Assembly (NCBI RefSeq): GCF_026127265.1 | Contig: NZ_WWFG01000002.1 | Coordinates: 248,001 to 312,000 of the forward strand | DNA length: 64,000 nucleotides | Direction: 5' to 3' | Source: Nostoc sp. KVJ3 | GTDB taxonomy: Bacteria; Cyanobacteriota; Cyanobacteriia; Cyanobacteriales; Nostocaceae | Shown: positions 42,501-49,865 of the stretch, in pieces | Position numbering within the stretch: the first letter of the stretch is position 1 | Layout: the number at the start of each line of letters is the position of its first letter | Translations under genes and position numbers: made by a program | Notes under the pieces: generated by a model | What the model saw: only the letters and a program-made list of their open reading frames with translations | Databases searched by the model: none | What the model was told of the DNA's origin: nothing

Positions 42501-45500
42501 GCAAATACACAAGTTTACATCTTAGACAAAAATTTACAACCATTGCCCGTAGGCGTGCCAGGAGAGTTGTACATCGGGGGTATAGGGTTAGCAAGAGGCT
42601 ACCTCAACCTTCCTGAACTAACGGCTGAAAGATTCATTACTAACCCCTTCCGAAGAAGCAGGGGAGCGGGGGAGCAGGGGAGCAAAAGAGCAGAAGAGAA
42701 GTTGCAGCAGTCTTTCTCCTCTGCCTCTTACGACCGCCTCTATAAAACAGGGGACTTAGTACGCTATCTTACAGATGGTAATATTGAATACCTGGGGCGC
42801 ATTGACAATCAGGTAAAAATTCGGGGCTTCCGTATTGAATTGGGAGAAGTTGAAGCAGTACTGAGCCAACATAGTAATGTGAAAGGATGTTGTATCATCG
42901 CCCGTGAAGATATCCCTGGTGATAAACGCTTAGTTGCCTACTTAGTGCCGTATCAGGACTGTACACTGACAATCAATGAACTGCGCCAATTCCTAAAAGC
43001 AAAGCTGCCAGAGTACATGGTGCCAAGTGCTTTTGTAATCTTGGAATCCTTACCCCTGACTCCAAACGGCAAAGTAGACCGCCGCGCCTTAAGAGCAACG
43101 GATTTACAAAGCGAACAAATAGGCAAATATGTTGCTCCACGCACTCCAATTGAAGAACTATTAGCACAAATTTGGGCGCAAGTACTGAAACTAGAGCAAG
43201 TTGGTATACATGATAACTTTTTTGAACTAGGGGGACACTCACTACTAGCAACGCAATTGGTTTCACGCATTCGCAACATTTTCAAAGTGGAACTAGCATT
43301 GCGAGAGTTGTTTGCAAACGCAACAGTTGCCGAATTAGCACAAGCAATTGAGCAGTTACAGCAACAGGACTTAGAACTGTCTGCACCACCTATTCTACCA
43401 AGGGCAAGGGATACAGAATTACCACTGTCTTATGCTCAACAGCGTCTATGGTTTTTAGACCAGTTAGAGCCGAACAGTGCTGCATACAACTTACCCTTAG
43501 CTTTGCGTCTCGTGGGAAATCTTAATCGGGTTGCCTTAGAACAAAGCTTACAAGAAATTATTCATCGCCATGAAGCGTTACGCACCAATTTCATCACCGT
43601 TAATGGAAAACCTTCGCAAATCATTCAAACACAAACGAATTGGACAGTCTCAATTCTTGAGTGCGAATATCTGCCACTAAGCGAACAAGAAATCGCCACA
43701 CAGCAATTAGCTCAACAACAAGCTATTCAACCATTTGATCTGGCAAAGGGAGCATTAATCAGAGCGACACTAGTAGTGCTGTCCGAAACAGAACACGCCT
43801 TATTAGTGTGTATGCACCACGTTGTCTCTGATGGCTGGTCAATGGGTGTGTTCATCCAAGAACTAGCAGCACTGTACAATGCTTATTCTCAAGGTCAACC
43901 GTCACCATTAACACCACTGACGGTTCAGTATGCAGATTTCGCACTGTGGCAAAGAAACTGGTTACAAGGAGATGTACTGCAAACTCAACTCTCGTACTGG
44001 CAACAGCAGCTAAAAGACGCACCAGCTTTGTTGTCCCTACCCACAGACCGACCCAGACCAGCTTTGCAGACTTTTGCTGGCGCACATCAAGAGTTTGCAC
44101 TCTCTGGAGAGTTAACTGATAGATTGGTAAAACTGAGTCAGGAGCAAGGCGTTACCCTCTTTATGACGCTGTTAGCAGCTTATGATACCCTGCTTTATCG
44201 CTACACAGGTGTAGCAGATATATTGGTGGGGACGCCAATTGCCAACCGCGATCGCTCTGAGATAGAAGGGTTAATTGGCTTTTTTGTCAACACATTAGTG
44301 ATGCGTACTGACTTGGCAGGCAATCCCAGTTTTAGCGAATTACTGACTCGTGTTCGAGAAGTAGCGTTGGGAGCGTATGCTAATCAGAATCTACCTTTTG
44401 AAATGCTGGTAGAAGCATTGCAGCCAGAACGGGATCTCAGTCATACACCACTGTTCCAAGTAATGTTTTCACTTCAGAATGCGCCTATGTCTGAACTAGA
44501 ACTGGCTGACTTAACTATCAGTTCATTGAGCGCCCAAAGTGCAACAGCAAAGTTTGATTTAACTTTATCAATGCAGAACTCTACTGCTGGACTAGTGGGT
44601 GTATGGGAATATAACACTGATTTATTTGATGCAGGTACAATTGAGCGCATGGCTGGGCATTTTGTAACCTTGCTGTCAGGTATTGTTGCTAACCCAGAAG
44701 AGCGGATTTCACAATTGCCACTGCTGACAGCAACTGAGCAACAGCAGTTATTAGTTGAATGGAACAATACTCAAGCGGATTATCCACAAGATTTGTGTAT
44801 TCATCAATTGTTTGAGGAACAAGTAGAACTCACTCCCGATGCTGTGGCGGTGGTGTTTGGAAATCAACAATTAACTTACTATGAATTAAACTACCAGGCT
44901 AACCAGTTGGCGCACTACCTTAAGTCTTTAGGCGTGGGAGCAGATGTGTTAGTAGGGATTTGCGTCGAGCGTTCTTTAGAAATGGTCGTTGGATTGTTGG
45001 GTATTCTTAAGGCAGGTGGGGCTTATGTGCCACTGGACTCAGGCTATCCTCAAGACCGATTGAGCTTTATGCTTGAAGATGCGGCGCTGCCAGTGTTATT
45101 AACTCAGCAATCATTGTTAGAACTTTTGCCAGAGCATACTCCACAAGTAGTATGTTTGGATAGCGATCGCCAACTCATTGCTCAACACAGTCGGGAAAAT
45201 CCACTGAGTGGAAGCAAACCAGAAAACTTGGCCTATGTAATTTATACTTCAGGTTCCACAGGCAAGCCAAAAGGAGTTCAAGTTAACCACAACTGTGTAG
45301 TCAACTTTTTAGCTTCCATGAGTTGTTGTCCAGGATTAACTGACTCTGATACATTCTGTGCCGTTACTACCATATCCTTTGATATTGCGGCTTTGGAACT
45401 GTATCTCCCACTGGTGGTAGGAGCGAGGGTAGTAGTAGTTGCGCGTGAAGTCGCCATTGATGGCGCTAGGCTGTTACTAGAGTTACAACACTCAGACGCA

Positions 45501-47462
45501 ACAGTGATGCAAGCGACTCCAGCCACTTGGCAAATGCTATTAGCTTCAGGCTTAGGTACTCAAAAGTTGGGAATGAAACTCTTGTGTGGGGGAGAAGCCT
45601 TACCAACTCAACTAGCGCATCAATTATTAGAAACTGGTAGCGAAGTATGGAATCTCTACGGGCCTACAGAAACTACAATTTGGTCGAGTATTTACCAACT
45701 TAGAAAGGACGCAACGCAACTAGAAGGTAGAAGTGCGATCGCCTCTGGCGCTGCGCTCCGTGCAATCGCACCCATTGGTCGTCCCATAACTAATACTCAA
45801 ATTTACATTCTAGATACAGAATTACAACCAGTGCCTGTAGGTGTGCCAGGAGAATTGCATATTGGTGGTGCAGGATTAGCACATGGCTACCTCAACCGAC
45901 CAAAGTTAACACAAGAGAAATTCATTTCCAACCCGTTTGAGGATGCAAAAGACAGTAAATTATATAAAACTGGGGATTTGGCACGCTATTTACCCGATGG
46001 TAGTATAGAATACCTGGGACGCATCGATAATCAAGTTAAAATTCGCGGTTTCCGCATTGAGTTGGGTGAAATTGAAGCAGCACTGAGTCAATATAGTGAT
46101 GTGCATGTATCTTGTGTCATCGCTAGCGAAGATACCCCTGGTGATAAACGCTTAGTTGCCTACGTAGTGCCGCATCAGCACTGTACACCTACAATCAATG
46201 AACTGCGGCAATTCCTGAAAGCAAAGCTACCAGATTACATGGTGCCAAACACCTTTGTCATCTTGGAATCCTTGCCGCTAACTCCTAACGGCAAAGTAGA
46301 CCGCCGTGCATTAAGAGTACCTTCCTATAACAACGACTCACAAAGATTGGTTGTACCTCGTAACCAGTTAGAACTGCAACTAACGCAAATTTGGTCACAG
46401 ATTTTAAAAGTTGACGATGTGGGGGTAAAAGATAACTTTTTTGATCTCGGTGGCCATTCTCTTTTAGTTCCCTACTTAATGGCTCAAATTAAGCAACAGT
46501 TTGGTAAAGATATTTCTATAGCAACCCTCTTCCAAAATCCAACTATTGAACAATTGGCAACTATTGTGCAGACGGATTCAGATTCTAAGAGTGAATCTCT
46601 TTTAGTAGCAATTCAGCCGCATGGTTCTAAGCCACCTTTGTTTTGTCTTCCTGGGGCTGGTGGTGATCCTTTTTACTTGTATAACTTAGCCCGTTGTTTA
46701 GGACAAGACCAACCATTTTACAGTTTCCAAATAAATGGAAATGGTCTTTCTGGAGAATCAGAGCCAATGACTCGATTTAAGGATATGGCTGCCCAATATA
46801 TTCAAGCAATCTTAATTTTTCAACCCCAGGGGCCATATTTTTTGGCAGGGCATTCTTTTGGTGGTCAATTAGCTTTTGAAATAGCGCAGCAGTTACTTCA
46901 CAAAGGCTATAAAGTTGCATTGGTTGCTATTCTTGATACTACAATACCTTTTTATCAGGAAAAGCCAATAGGTTTTAATTGGGATAATTCTAAATGGCTG
47001 GCTGAAATGGCCAAATCAATAGAAGCTTTTTTAGCAAAGAACTTGGATATTTCTGAAGAGACTCTTCAATCTTTGGTTTGGGAGGAACAACTGAAATACA
47101 TTCTACAGCGTTTAAAAATGGTTGATATATTCCCTCCCGATACTGAAATAACGCAGCTAAATAATATGGTGCAAACTTTCAAAACTAACTGTTTAGTCAA
47201 TTATGCACCACAACAGGTTTATCCATCCCGAATTGCTCTGTTGCGCTCCAGTGAGGCTTCTATTGAAGAGCCTGATTTACCTGCTGATATTTCGCAGGAT
47301 TCGGCTTGGGGTTGGAACAAGTTTTCTACTGAACCAGTTAACGTCCATTTTGTTCCAGGTAATCACGTGACAATGATGACTCAACCTAATGTTCAGGTTT
47401 TAGCAGAAAAGTTGAAAGCTTGTATTGAGCAAGCACAAAAAGCTACGGGTGATGGAATATGA
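33519..47462 (+). CDS. Nonribosomal peptide synthetase, four modules plus thioesterase (Ser, Pro-type, Tyr, Gly)
   Basis: This 4647-residue protein starts at GTG with a TubC-type docking domain (about 1-52, GVKLWVEGEQLRANAPKG), which fits a chain arriving from the PKS. Four C-A-PCP modules follow, then a thioesterase. Pocket residues read by eye: A1 D-V-W-H-I-S-L-I-D (serine), A2 D-V-Q-F-I-A-Q-L-A (proline-type), A3 D-A-S-T-I-A-A-V-C (tyrosine), A4 D-I-L-Q-L-G-L-I-W (glycine). Condensation motifs HHIIVDGWS and HHxVSDGWS and carrier motifs LGGHSLL are intact. The thioesterase (about 4360-4640) has GHSFGG near 4446, an Asp in ILDTTIPF and His in VPGNHVTMM. There are no epimerase domains, so all-L residues are expected. 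Three adenylation domains carry in-frame repeat insertions, and C3/C4 share a nearly identical DNA tract. Release may be by hydrolysis or by macrocyclisation onto a hydroxyl. Confidence 0.95.
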   Translation: MNIEQLVADLNKQGVKLWVEGEQLRANAPKGVLTLETRDLLAENKAELILLLHEKNADTDINLSPIKADRPQNLPLSFAQERLWLLNQMEPDNPFYNEQTTIKLHGHLNVVALEQSLNKIIDRHEVLRTNFRTINEQPVQVIADSLILSVPVVDLTELPEDEREIACQKLAATEATQTFDLASSPLIRACVVKLKEVEHALVLTVHHIIVDGWSTGVLMRELATIYSALCNNLSPELPELPIQYADYAIWQRQWLQKEVLQTQLDYWKQLLNKAPNLLELPTDRPRPAIQTYRGAVQYVELSNELSQAIANFSRQQGATLFMTLFCAYVTLLYRYTGSDDIVVGTPTANRDRLELEGLIGFFVNTLVMRTDLSGNPSFKELLSRVRQLTLKAYAHPDLPFEELVKALRPERDLSYTPLFQVMFVFQNAPISEVELAGLTISSLPTQSAPAKFDLTLSMQNTATGLVSMWQYNADLFDASTIERMSGHFVTLLEGIVANPIQQISQLPLLTAIEQQQLLVEWNNTQSNYPQDKCIHQLFEEQVARTPDAVAVVFEYEQLTYRQLNYRANQLAHYLQSLGVKPDVLVGICVERSLEMVVGLLGILKAGGAYVPLDPDYPAERLSFMLEDAQVTVLLTQQQLKEKLPQHQAQVVYLDTDWQFIYKSCQENPITTVQDSNLAYVIYTSGSTGKPKGAMNTHLGICNRLLWMQQAYQLTVVDCILQKTPFSFDVSVWEFFWPLITGARLVVAKPGGHKDSAYLVNLILEQQVTHVHFVPSMLQVFLEEPSLENCRSLKRVICSGEALYVELQERFFARLDCELHNLYGPTEAAIDVTYWQCFPNGNLRTVPIGRPIANTQIYILDEHLQPVPVGVAGELHIAGLGLARGYLNRKELTTGKFIPNPFSNDKSERLYKTGDLVRYLDDGNIEYLGRIDNQVKIRGFRIELGEIETVLNSHPQIQQAVVIAREDIPGDKRLVAYLAATDKSLTTNQLREFLKHQLPEYMVPSAIAILESLPLTHSGKVDRRALPAPDLQSEQIGKYVAPRTPIEELLSQIWAQILKVEQVGIHDNFFTLGGHSLLATQLVSRIRNIFKVELALREFFANATVAELTQEIEQLQQQNLELSAPPILPRAENAELALSYAQQRLWFLDQFEPNSPFYNMPIALRLAGTLQIAALEQSLQEIIARHEALRTNFITIDEQPTQIIQTQTNWTVCVVELQHLPSSEQEIATQQLAQQQAIQPFELATQPLVRATLVVLSETEHVLLLCMHHIVSDGWSMGIFIQELATLYNAYLIGQPSPLASLPIQYADFALWQRQWLQGEVLQSQLSYWQQQLKDAPALLSLPTDRPRPAVQTYHGTHLEFALPPELTGKLTKLSQEQGCTLFMTLLAAFDTLLYRYTGQSDILVGSPIANRDRSEIEGLIGFFVNTLVMRSNLADNPSFSELLGRVREMTMEAYSHQHLPFEMLVEASQPERDLSYTPLFQVMFVLQNAPTSGLELTGLSVSPLPIKGITSRFDLTLIMRNNGTGLAGVWEYNTDLFDASTIERMTGHFVTLLEGIIANPQQPISQLPLLTQLEQQKLLVEWNDTGVDYPLHKCIHQLFEEQVARTPDAVAVEFENQQLTYHQLNYRANQLAHYLQSLGVKPDVLVGLCVERSLEMVIGLLGILKAGGAYVPLDPEYPQERLRFILEDAQVRVLVTPQLLKERLPQNQAKLICLDTDAEVISQCSQDNLICGVQPNNLAYIIYTSGSTGQPKGIAMSQLALCNLILWHRDNLKIAPGAKTLQFASINFDVSFQEIFTTWCSGGTLFLIAEELRRDASALLGFLQQEAIERMFLPFVGLQQLAEVAVGSELVNSHLREIITAGEQLQITPAISEWFRKLTDCTLHNQYGPSETHLATSLTLPNSVDTWPLLPAIGRPIANTQIYILDKYLQPVPVGVPGEIYIAGVLLAQGYFNRPELTQEKFIPNPFSDKPHSRLYKTGDLARYLSDGNIEFLGRIDSQVKVRGFRIELGEVEAVLSQLMDVQASCAVVREDTPGDKRLVAYIVPQNEQTCTERLALSEVERSRSTLSVSVVRNFLKSKLPEYMVPSAIVILDALPLTPNGKLDRRALPAPDVHSQLSDKYVAPRNPIEEILSVIWAQVLKIEQVGIHDNFFELGGHSLLAMQLVSRVRNSLKVELLLRSLFAAPTVAELAQVIGQLQQQDLELISPPIVPRARDTELPLSYAQQRLWFLDQLEPNSAAYNLPLPLRLVGILNRTALEQSLQEIIYRHEALRTNFVIIDGKPNQIIQTGTTWTVSVVDLKHLSPTEQEIATQELAQQQAQQPFNLTKGVLVKAILVVLNETEHVLLLCMHHIVSDGWSTGVFVQELEALYNAYSQGQPSPLTPLTVQYADFALWQRNWLQGDVLQSQLSYWQQQLKDAPALLSLPTDRPRPALQTFAGAHQEFALSGELTDRLVKLSQEQGVTLFMTLLAAYDILLYRYTGVADILVGTPIANRDRSEIEGLIGFFVNTLVMRTDLAGNPSFSELLTRVREVALGAYAHQNLPFEMLVEALQPERDLSHTPLFQVMFVLQNAPTFGLELTGLTVSSLSIKGTTSRFDLTLIMQNTATGLVGVWEYNTDLFDASTIERMTGHFVTLLEGIIANPQQPISQLPLLPEVEQRQLLIEWNDTQSNYPQNKCIHQLFEEQVERTPDAIAVVFENQQLTYYQLNCRANQLAHYLRSLGVKPDVLVGLCVERSVEMVVGLLGVLKAGGAYLPLDPEYPPERLNFMLEDAQVQVLLSQRQLIDRIPQYQAKQVFFDEVWSQIAQNNQDNPTSGVRAFHLANLIYTSGSTGRPKGVMVEHQGLCNLAQAQIQTFGLTSDSRVLQFASFSFDASISEILMALGSGGMLYLGTKDSLLPGKPLIEQLRNHCITHITLPPSALAVMPMEELPTLQTIIVAGEACPAELIKQWSIGRNFFNAYGPTEATVCATIGKATPKAIAKCTDDEKISIGKAIANTQVYILDKNLQPLPVGVPGELYIGGIGLARGYLNLPELTAERFITNPFRRSRGAGEQGSKRAEEKLQQSFSSASYDRLYKTGDLVRYLTDGNIEYLGRIDNQVKIRGFRIELGEVEAVLSQHSNVKGCCIIAREDIPGDKRLVAYLVPYQDCTLTINELRQFLKAKLPEYMVPSAFVILESLPLTPNGKVDRRALRATDLQSEQIGKYVAPRTPIEELLAQIWAQVLKLEQVGIHDNFFELGGHSLLATQLVSRIRNIFKVELALRELFANATVAELAQAIEQLQQQDLELSAPPILPRARDTELPLSYAQQRLWFLDQLEPNSAAYNLPLALRLVGNLNRVALEQSLQEIIHRHEALRTNFITVNGKPSQIIQTQTNWTVSILECEYLPLSEQEIATQQLAQQQAIQPFDLAKGALIRATLVVLSETEHALLVCMHHVVSDGWSMGVFIQELAALYNAYSQGQPSPLTPLTVQYADFALWQRNWLQGDVLQTQLSYWQQQLKDAPALLSLPTDRPRPALQTFAGAHQEFALSGELTDRLVKLSQEQGVTLFMTLLAAYDTLLYRYTGVADILVGTPIANRDRSEIEGLIGFFVNTLVMRTDLAGNPSFSELLTRVREVALGAYANQNLPFEMLVEALQPERDLSHTPLFQVMFSLQNAPMSELELADLTISSLSAQSATAKFDLTLSMQNSTAGLVGVWEYNTDLFDAGTIERMAGHFVTLLSGIVANPEERISQLPLLTATEQQQLLVEWNNTQADYPQDLCIHQLFEEQVELTPDAVAVVFGNQQLTYYELNYQANQLAHYLKSLGVGADVLVGICVERSLEMVVGLLGILKAGGAYVPLDSGYPQDRLSFMLEDAALPVLLTQQSLLELLPEHTPQVVCLDSDRQLIAQHSRENPLSGSKPENLAYVIYTSGSTGKPKGVQVNHNCVVNFLASMSCCPGLTDSDTFCAVTTISFDIAALELYLPLVVGARVVVVAREVAIDGARLLLELQHSDATVMQATPATWQMLLASGLGTQKLGMKLLCGGEALPTQLAHQLLETGSEVWNLYGPTETTIWSSIYQLRKDATQLEGRSAIASGAALRAIAPIGRPITNTQIYILDTELQPVPVGVPGELHIGGAGLAHGYLNRPKLTQEKFISNPFEDAKDSKLYKTGDLARYLPDGSIEYLGRIDNQVKIRGFRIELGEIEAALSQYSDVHVSCVIASEDTPGDKRLVAYVVPHQHCTPTINELRQFLKAKLPDYMVPNTFVILESLPLTPNGKVDRRALRVPSYNNDSQRLVVPRNQLELQLTQIWSQILKVDDVGVKDNFFDLGGHSLLVPYLMAQIKQQFGKDISIATLFQNPTIEQLATIVQTDSDSKSESLLVAIQPHGSKPPLFCLPGAGGDPFYLYNLARCLGQDQPFYSFQINGNGLSGESEPMTRFKDMAAQYIQAILIFQPQGPYFLAGHSFGGQLAFEIAQQLLHKGYKVALVAILDTTIPFYQEKPIGFNWDNSKWLAEMAKSIEAFLAKNLDISEETLQSLVWEEQLKYILQRLKMVDIFPPDTEITQLNNMVQTFKTNCLVNYAPQQVYPSRIALLRSSEASIEEPDLPADISQDSAWGWNKFSTEPVNVHFVPGNHVTMMTQPNVQVLAEKLKACIEQAQKATGDGI
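39665..39732. repeat. In-frame Nostoc repeat in module 2 of the four-module NRPS
   Basis: Compared with the homologous site of the three-module NRPS (VPQPEQTISISEVRNFL), this module carries about 18 extra codons reading ERLALSEVERSRSTL. The DNA contains TTGAGCGAAGTCGAAAGGAG, a motif of widely dispersed Nostoc repeats. It lies in the hinge after the A10-side core, before the PEYMVPSA segment, where extra length is likely tolerated. Confidence 0.75.
42650..42722. repeat. In-frame G-rich repeat in module 3 of the four-module NRPS
   Basis: Between the A7-side segment FITNPF and the A8-side segment DRLYKTGDL, about 24 extra codons read RRSRGAGEQGSKRAEEK and onward. The equivalent NRPS1 module-3 site is simply NPFGSGRLYKTG. 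The DNA contains GGGGAGCGGGGGAGCAGGGG, the same repeat type as in A1 of the first NRPS and in the TamB-like gene. Confidence 0.78.
45734..45770. repeat. In-frame HIP1-flanked repeat in module 4 of the four-module NRPS
   Basis: TGCGATCGC at 45734-45742 and GCAATCGCA at 45762-45770 form an imperfect inverted repeat around CTCTGGCGCTGCGCTCCG. It is translated in frame as SAIASGAALRAIA just before PIGRPI. This layout matches short hairpin repeats dispersed in Nostoc genomes. The corresponding point in sibling modules lacks it. Confidence 0.72.
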
Positions 47463-47548
47463 ATCTTCTTTAGTTATTATTTAACCAGCATCCCGTAGAT
47501 ATTAAGCGAGTTCAGACGAATTGAAATTTAAATGTAAGGAACTGTATC

Positions 47549-48340
47549 ATGACTATTTCTCACCAAATTCAATCGACACTATGGGATAAAAAACAAGAGT
47601 ATCCCTTAACCGCAGAATCTTTAAAAATGCTGCTTGAACAGCGAATTCCTCTGATTCGGCTAAAAGAATTTGCCACACCTGAAGAGTGTGAAATGTTATA
47701 TGCTCAATCTCAATTGCTCAAATTTAACGCTTATCAAGATGTGAGTCCTAAAATTGAAAAAGTTGGCATCACAGTGTTTGAATACAACAGCATTAGTAAA
47801 GCAGATTATTTTAAAGAAGTAGAAAGAGCTACTAAATTAAGAGACTCTATTACAGCAGCCTCATTCAATCCATTGGAGCGCATAATAGAGAAGTTCCGAG
47901 AGTGCGGCGCGAAAGTGCGAATTGCTTCTGAACCAGACTACGGTAGTTACTATGCAGGACTGATCAGAAAAATAGAGAATGGTACCCAAATTCATATTGA
48001 TTTTGCTCCTTTGGAGCAATCTGAATGGGAAATTTGTACAATTACCGCGCAACTTTCCTGGACTTTGTACTTGAAATTGTCTCCCAATAATAATGGTAAA
48101 ACCTGCATTTACGATCGCCGTTGGAAGCCAGAAGATGAGCAATATAAACTCGATTCCTACGGATATAGTGATACAGTAATTGCAGATGCCGACATGATAG
48201 CTTTCCAACCTTATGTGGGAGATGTCTTACTTTTCAATACAAGCAATTTTCACTATGTTGAACCCATGAATGGACAACGTGTGGCTTTCACTTCCATGAT
48301 TGGCTTACTTCCTAACGGTGAAATTATTTTCTGGTCTTGA
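47549..48340 (+). CDS. 2OG-Fe(II) oxygenase, candidate leucine hydroxylase (copy 1)
   Basis: This 263-residue protein has the facial triad and 2-oxoglutarate arginine of the Fe(II)/2OG oxygenases: H149 and D151 in IHIDFAP, H235 in NFHYVEP and R244 in GQRVAF. It ends with the block GLLPNGEIIFWS shared with the second copy at 52990-53769. It follows the NRPS by 86 bp and has AAGGA upstream of ATG, so it is probably co-transcribed. NosE and NosF act on 5-hydroxyleucine, which in relatives is made by a 2OG leucine 5-hydroxylase (LdoA type). This gene or its paralogue is the natural candidate. The substrate cannot be decided from sequence; beta-hydroxylation of another residue or tailoring of the peptide is also possible. 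Confidence 0.85.
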   Translation: MTISHQIQSTLWDKKQEYPLTAESLKMLLEQRIPLIRLKEFATPEECEMLYAQSQLLKFNAYQDVSPKIEKVGITVFEYNSISKADYFKEVERATKLRDSITAASFNPLERIIEKFRECGAKVRIASEPDYGSYYAGLIRKIENGTQIHIDFAPLEQSEWEICTITAQLSWTLYLKLSPNNNGKTCIYDRRWKPEDEQYKLDSYGYSDTVIADADMIAFQPYVGDVLLFNTSNFHYVEPMNGQRVAFTSMIGLLPNGEIIFWS

Positions 48341-48728
48341 ATAGGCAAGCAGTAAACAGTAATCAGTTATCAAAGCATAAGGTGTGTTGTTAAAGCGCAC
48401 CAACGCTTAACACCAATTGATGGGAAACTCTGACCCAAGGATAAATACATCACGTCATGAACTGATAACTGCTTATTGATAACTTTTAAATAGAAGTCTT
48501 AGAGGTTGTTTGAAAAGTCGTGATTGATGCATCAAATATTTTTTACCCCTCCCTAACCCTCCCCGATATATTGGGGAGGGAACCGGATTTTTCTTATTTC
48601 CCCCCTTTACAAGGGGGGACTAAGGGGGTAACAACGCAATTAAAATCACAGTCAAACACTTTTCAAACATCCTCTTATAGCTTGGTGAGACAATTAGCAA
48701 TTTGGAAAATACAGTGAGGTAATGATTC
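48341..48728. other. Intergenic repeat cluster between oxygenase and dehydrogenase
   Basis: This 388-bp gap is filled with repeat DNA. CAGTTATCA at 48364-48372 pairs with TGATAACTG at 48463-48471. A hairpin CCCTCCCC (48557-48564)/GGGGAGGG (48573-48580) follows, then CCCCCCTT (48601-48608)/AAGGGGGG (48612-48619) with a 3-base loop. The reading frame at 48520-48717 is made of this repeat and is not a gene. The hairpins could attenuate or stabilise a cluster transcript. Confidence 0.7.
48557..48619. repeat. Pair of GC-rich hairpins
   Basis: Two adjacent perfect 8-bp stems: 48557-48564 with 48573-48580 (loop GATATATT), and 48601-48608 with 48612-48619 (loop TAC). Neither is followed by a run of T on the plus strand, so they do not look like classic intrinsic terminators. 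CCTCCC/GGGAGG hairpins of this kind recur between genes in Nostoc. Confidence 0.7.
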
Positions 48729-49835
48729 ATGCCCTTAGCAGCTGTGATGACTGCACCTAATCAACCAGTTGAAGTGCAACAATTACCAGACCCAATTCTA
48801 GAAAAGGGTGGAATCATTATTGAAACCTTATATTCTGAGGTTTGTGGAACTGACGTACATTTACTACGTGGGCATTTAGAGGGAGTACCCTATCCAATCA
48901 TCCCTGGCCACTTCTCAGTTGGGCGTGTGCTGGAAACAGGTGGACGGGTTAATGATGTCAATGGTAAATTAATTCAACCTGGAGCGATCGCTACCTTTCT
49001 CGATGTCCACGAAACCTGTTACAACTGCTGGTATTGTCTAGTAGCCAAAGCTTCCACTCGCTGTCCACAACGCAAGGTTTATGGTGTCACCTACTCAGCT
49101 AAAGATGGATTGCTGGGTGGTTGGTCTGAACTGATTTACCTCAAACCAGGGGTTAAAGTTTTAACTTTACCCGAAGAAGTCTCACCGAAGCAATTCATCG
49201 CTGGGGGATGTGCTTTACCAACTGCACTACACGCTATCGATCGAGCGCAGATTCAAATTGGTGATGTTGTTGTAGTGCAGGGTTGTGGCCCTGTGGGTTT
49301 GAGTGCAGCAATTCTAGCTTTGCTCTCAGGTGCAGGTAAAGTAATTGTCATCGATAAATATGAGAGTCGATTATTAGTTGCCAAATCCTTCGGTATAGAT
49401 GAAACCCTTGTAATTAAAGGTGATGATCCGCGACAACATATTGAGCGAGTTTTGGAACTGACCCACGGACACGGTGCTGATGTGATTATTGAAGCTACAG
49501 GCATCCCCATTGCTGTCAAAGAGGGCTTAAATATGACAAGAAATGGAGGTCGTTATGTGATTGTCGGACATTACACAAACACGGGTGATATTTTAATCAA
49601 TCCACACTTGGAAATTAATCTAAAACATATTGATATTCGTGGAACTTGGGGAATCGATTTCAGCCATTTTTACAGAATGATTGAATTACTAAAACGTCAT
49701 AGCGATCCCAGAAAAAATATTGCTTGGGAAAGCATAATTAGTCGTTCATACACACTACAAGAAATTAATCAAGCCCTGACAGATGTAGAGAAAGGCTCTG
49801 TATTAAAAGCTGTGATTCAACCGAATCTACCTTGA
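48729..49835 (+). CDS. nosE: Zinc-dependent alcohol dehydrogenase of methylproline pathway (NosE-like)
   Basis: This 368-residue medium-chain dehydrogenase has catalytic-zinc residues in EVCGTDVH and IIPGHFSVG, structural-zinc cysteines in CYNCWYCLVAKASTRC, and the NAD(P) fold motif VQGCGPVGLSAA followed by VIVIDKYESRL. In the nostopeptolide family, NosE oxidises 5-hydroxyleucine to the gamma-aldehyde, which cyclises to a methyl-pyrroline carboxylate. Its position between an Fe(II)/2OG oxygenase and a pyrroline-5-carboxylate reductase remnant, next to synthetases with two proline-type modules, supports that role. GAGGTAATG lies before the ATG, and the next gene starts 30 bp after the stop. 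A general alcohol dehydrogenase is the alternative, but the neighbourhood makes it unlikely. Confidence 0.88.
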   Translation: MPLAAVMTAPNQPVEVQQLPDPILEKGGIIIETLYSEVCGTDVHLLRGHLEGVPYPIIPGHFSVGRVLETGGRVNDVNGKLIQPGAIATFLDVHETCYNCWYCLVAKASTRCPQRKVYGVTYSAKDGLLGGWSELIYLKPGVKVLTLPEEVSPKQFIAGGCALPTALHAIDRAQIQIGDVVVVQGCGPVGLSAAILALLSGAGKVIVIDKYESRLLVAKSFGIDETLVIKGDDPRQHIERVLELTHGHGADVIIEATGIPIAVKEGLNMTRNGGRYVIVGHYTNTGDILINPHLEINLKHIDIRGTWGIDFSHFYRMIELLKRHSDPRKNIAWESIISRSYTLQEINQALTDVEKGSVLKAVIQPNLP

Positions 49836-49865
49836 TGATAACAACATATTAAATAGGGAGAATAT

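Noticed and set aside
19291..47462. Epimerase or N-methyltransferase domains in the NRPS modules
   Set aside because: Each PCP is followed directly by a C domain or thioesterase, and A domains have no insertion with SAM-binding motifs; insertions seen are repeat DNA.
48520..48717. 65-codon plus-strand frame between oxygenase and nosE
   Set aside because: It is composed of CCTCCC/GGGAGG repeat hairpins and has no protein-like conservation.
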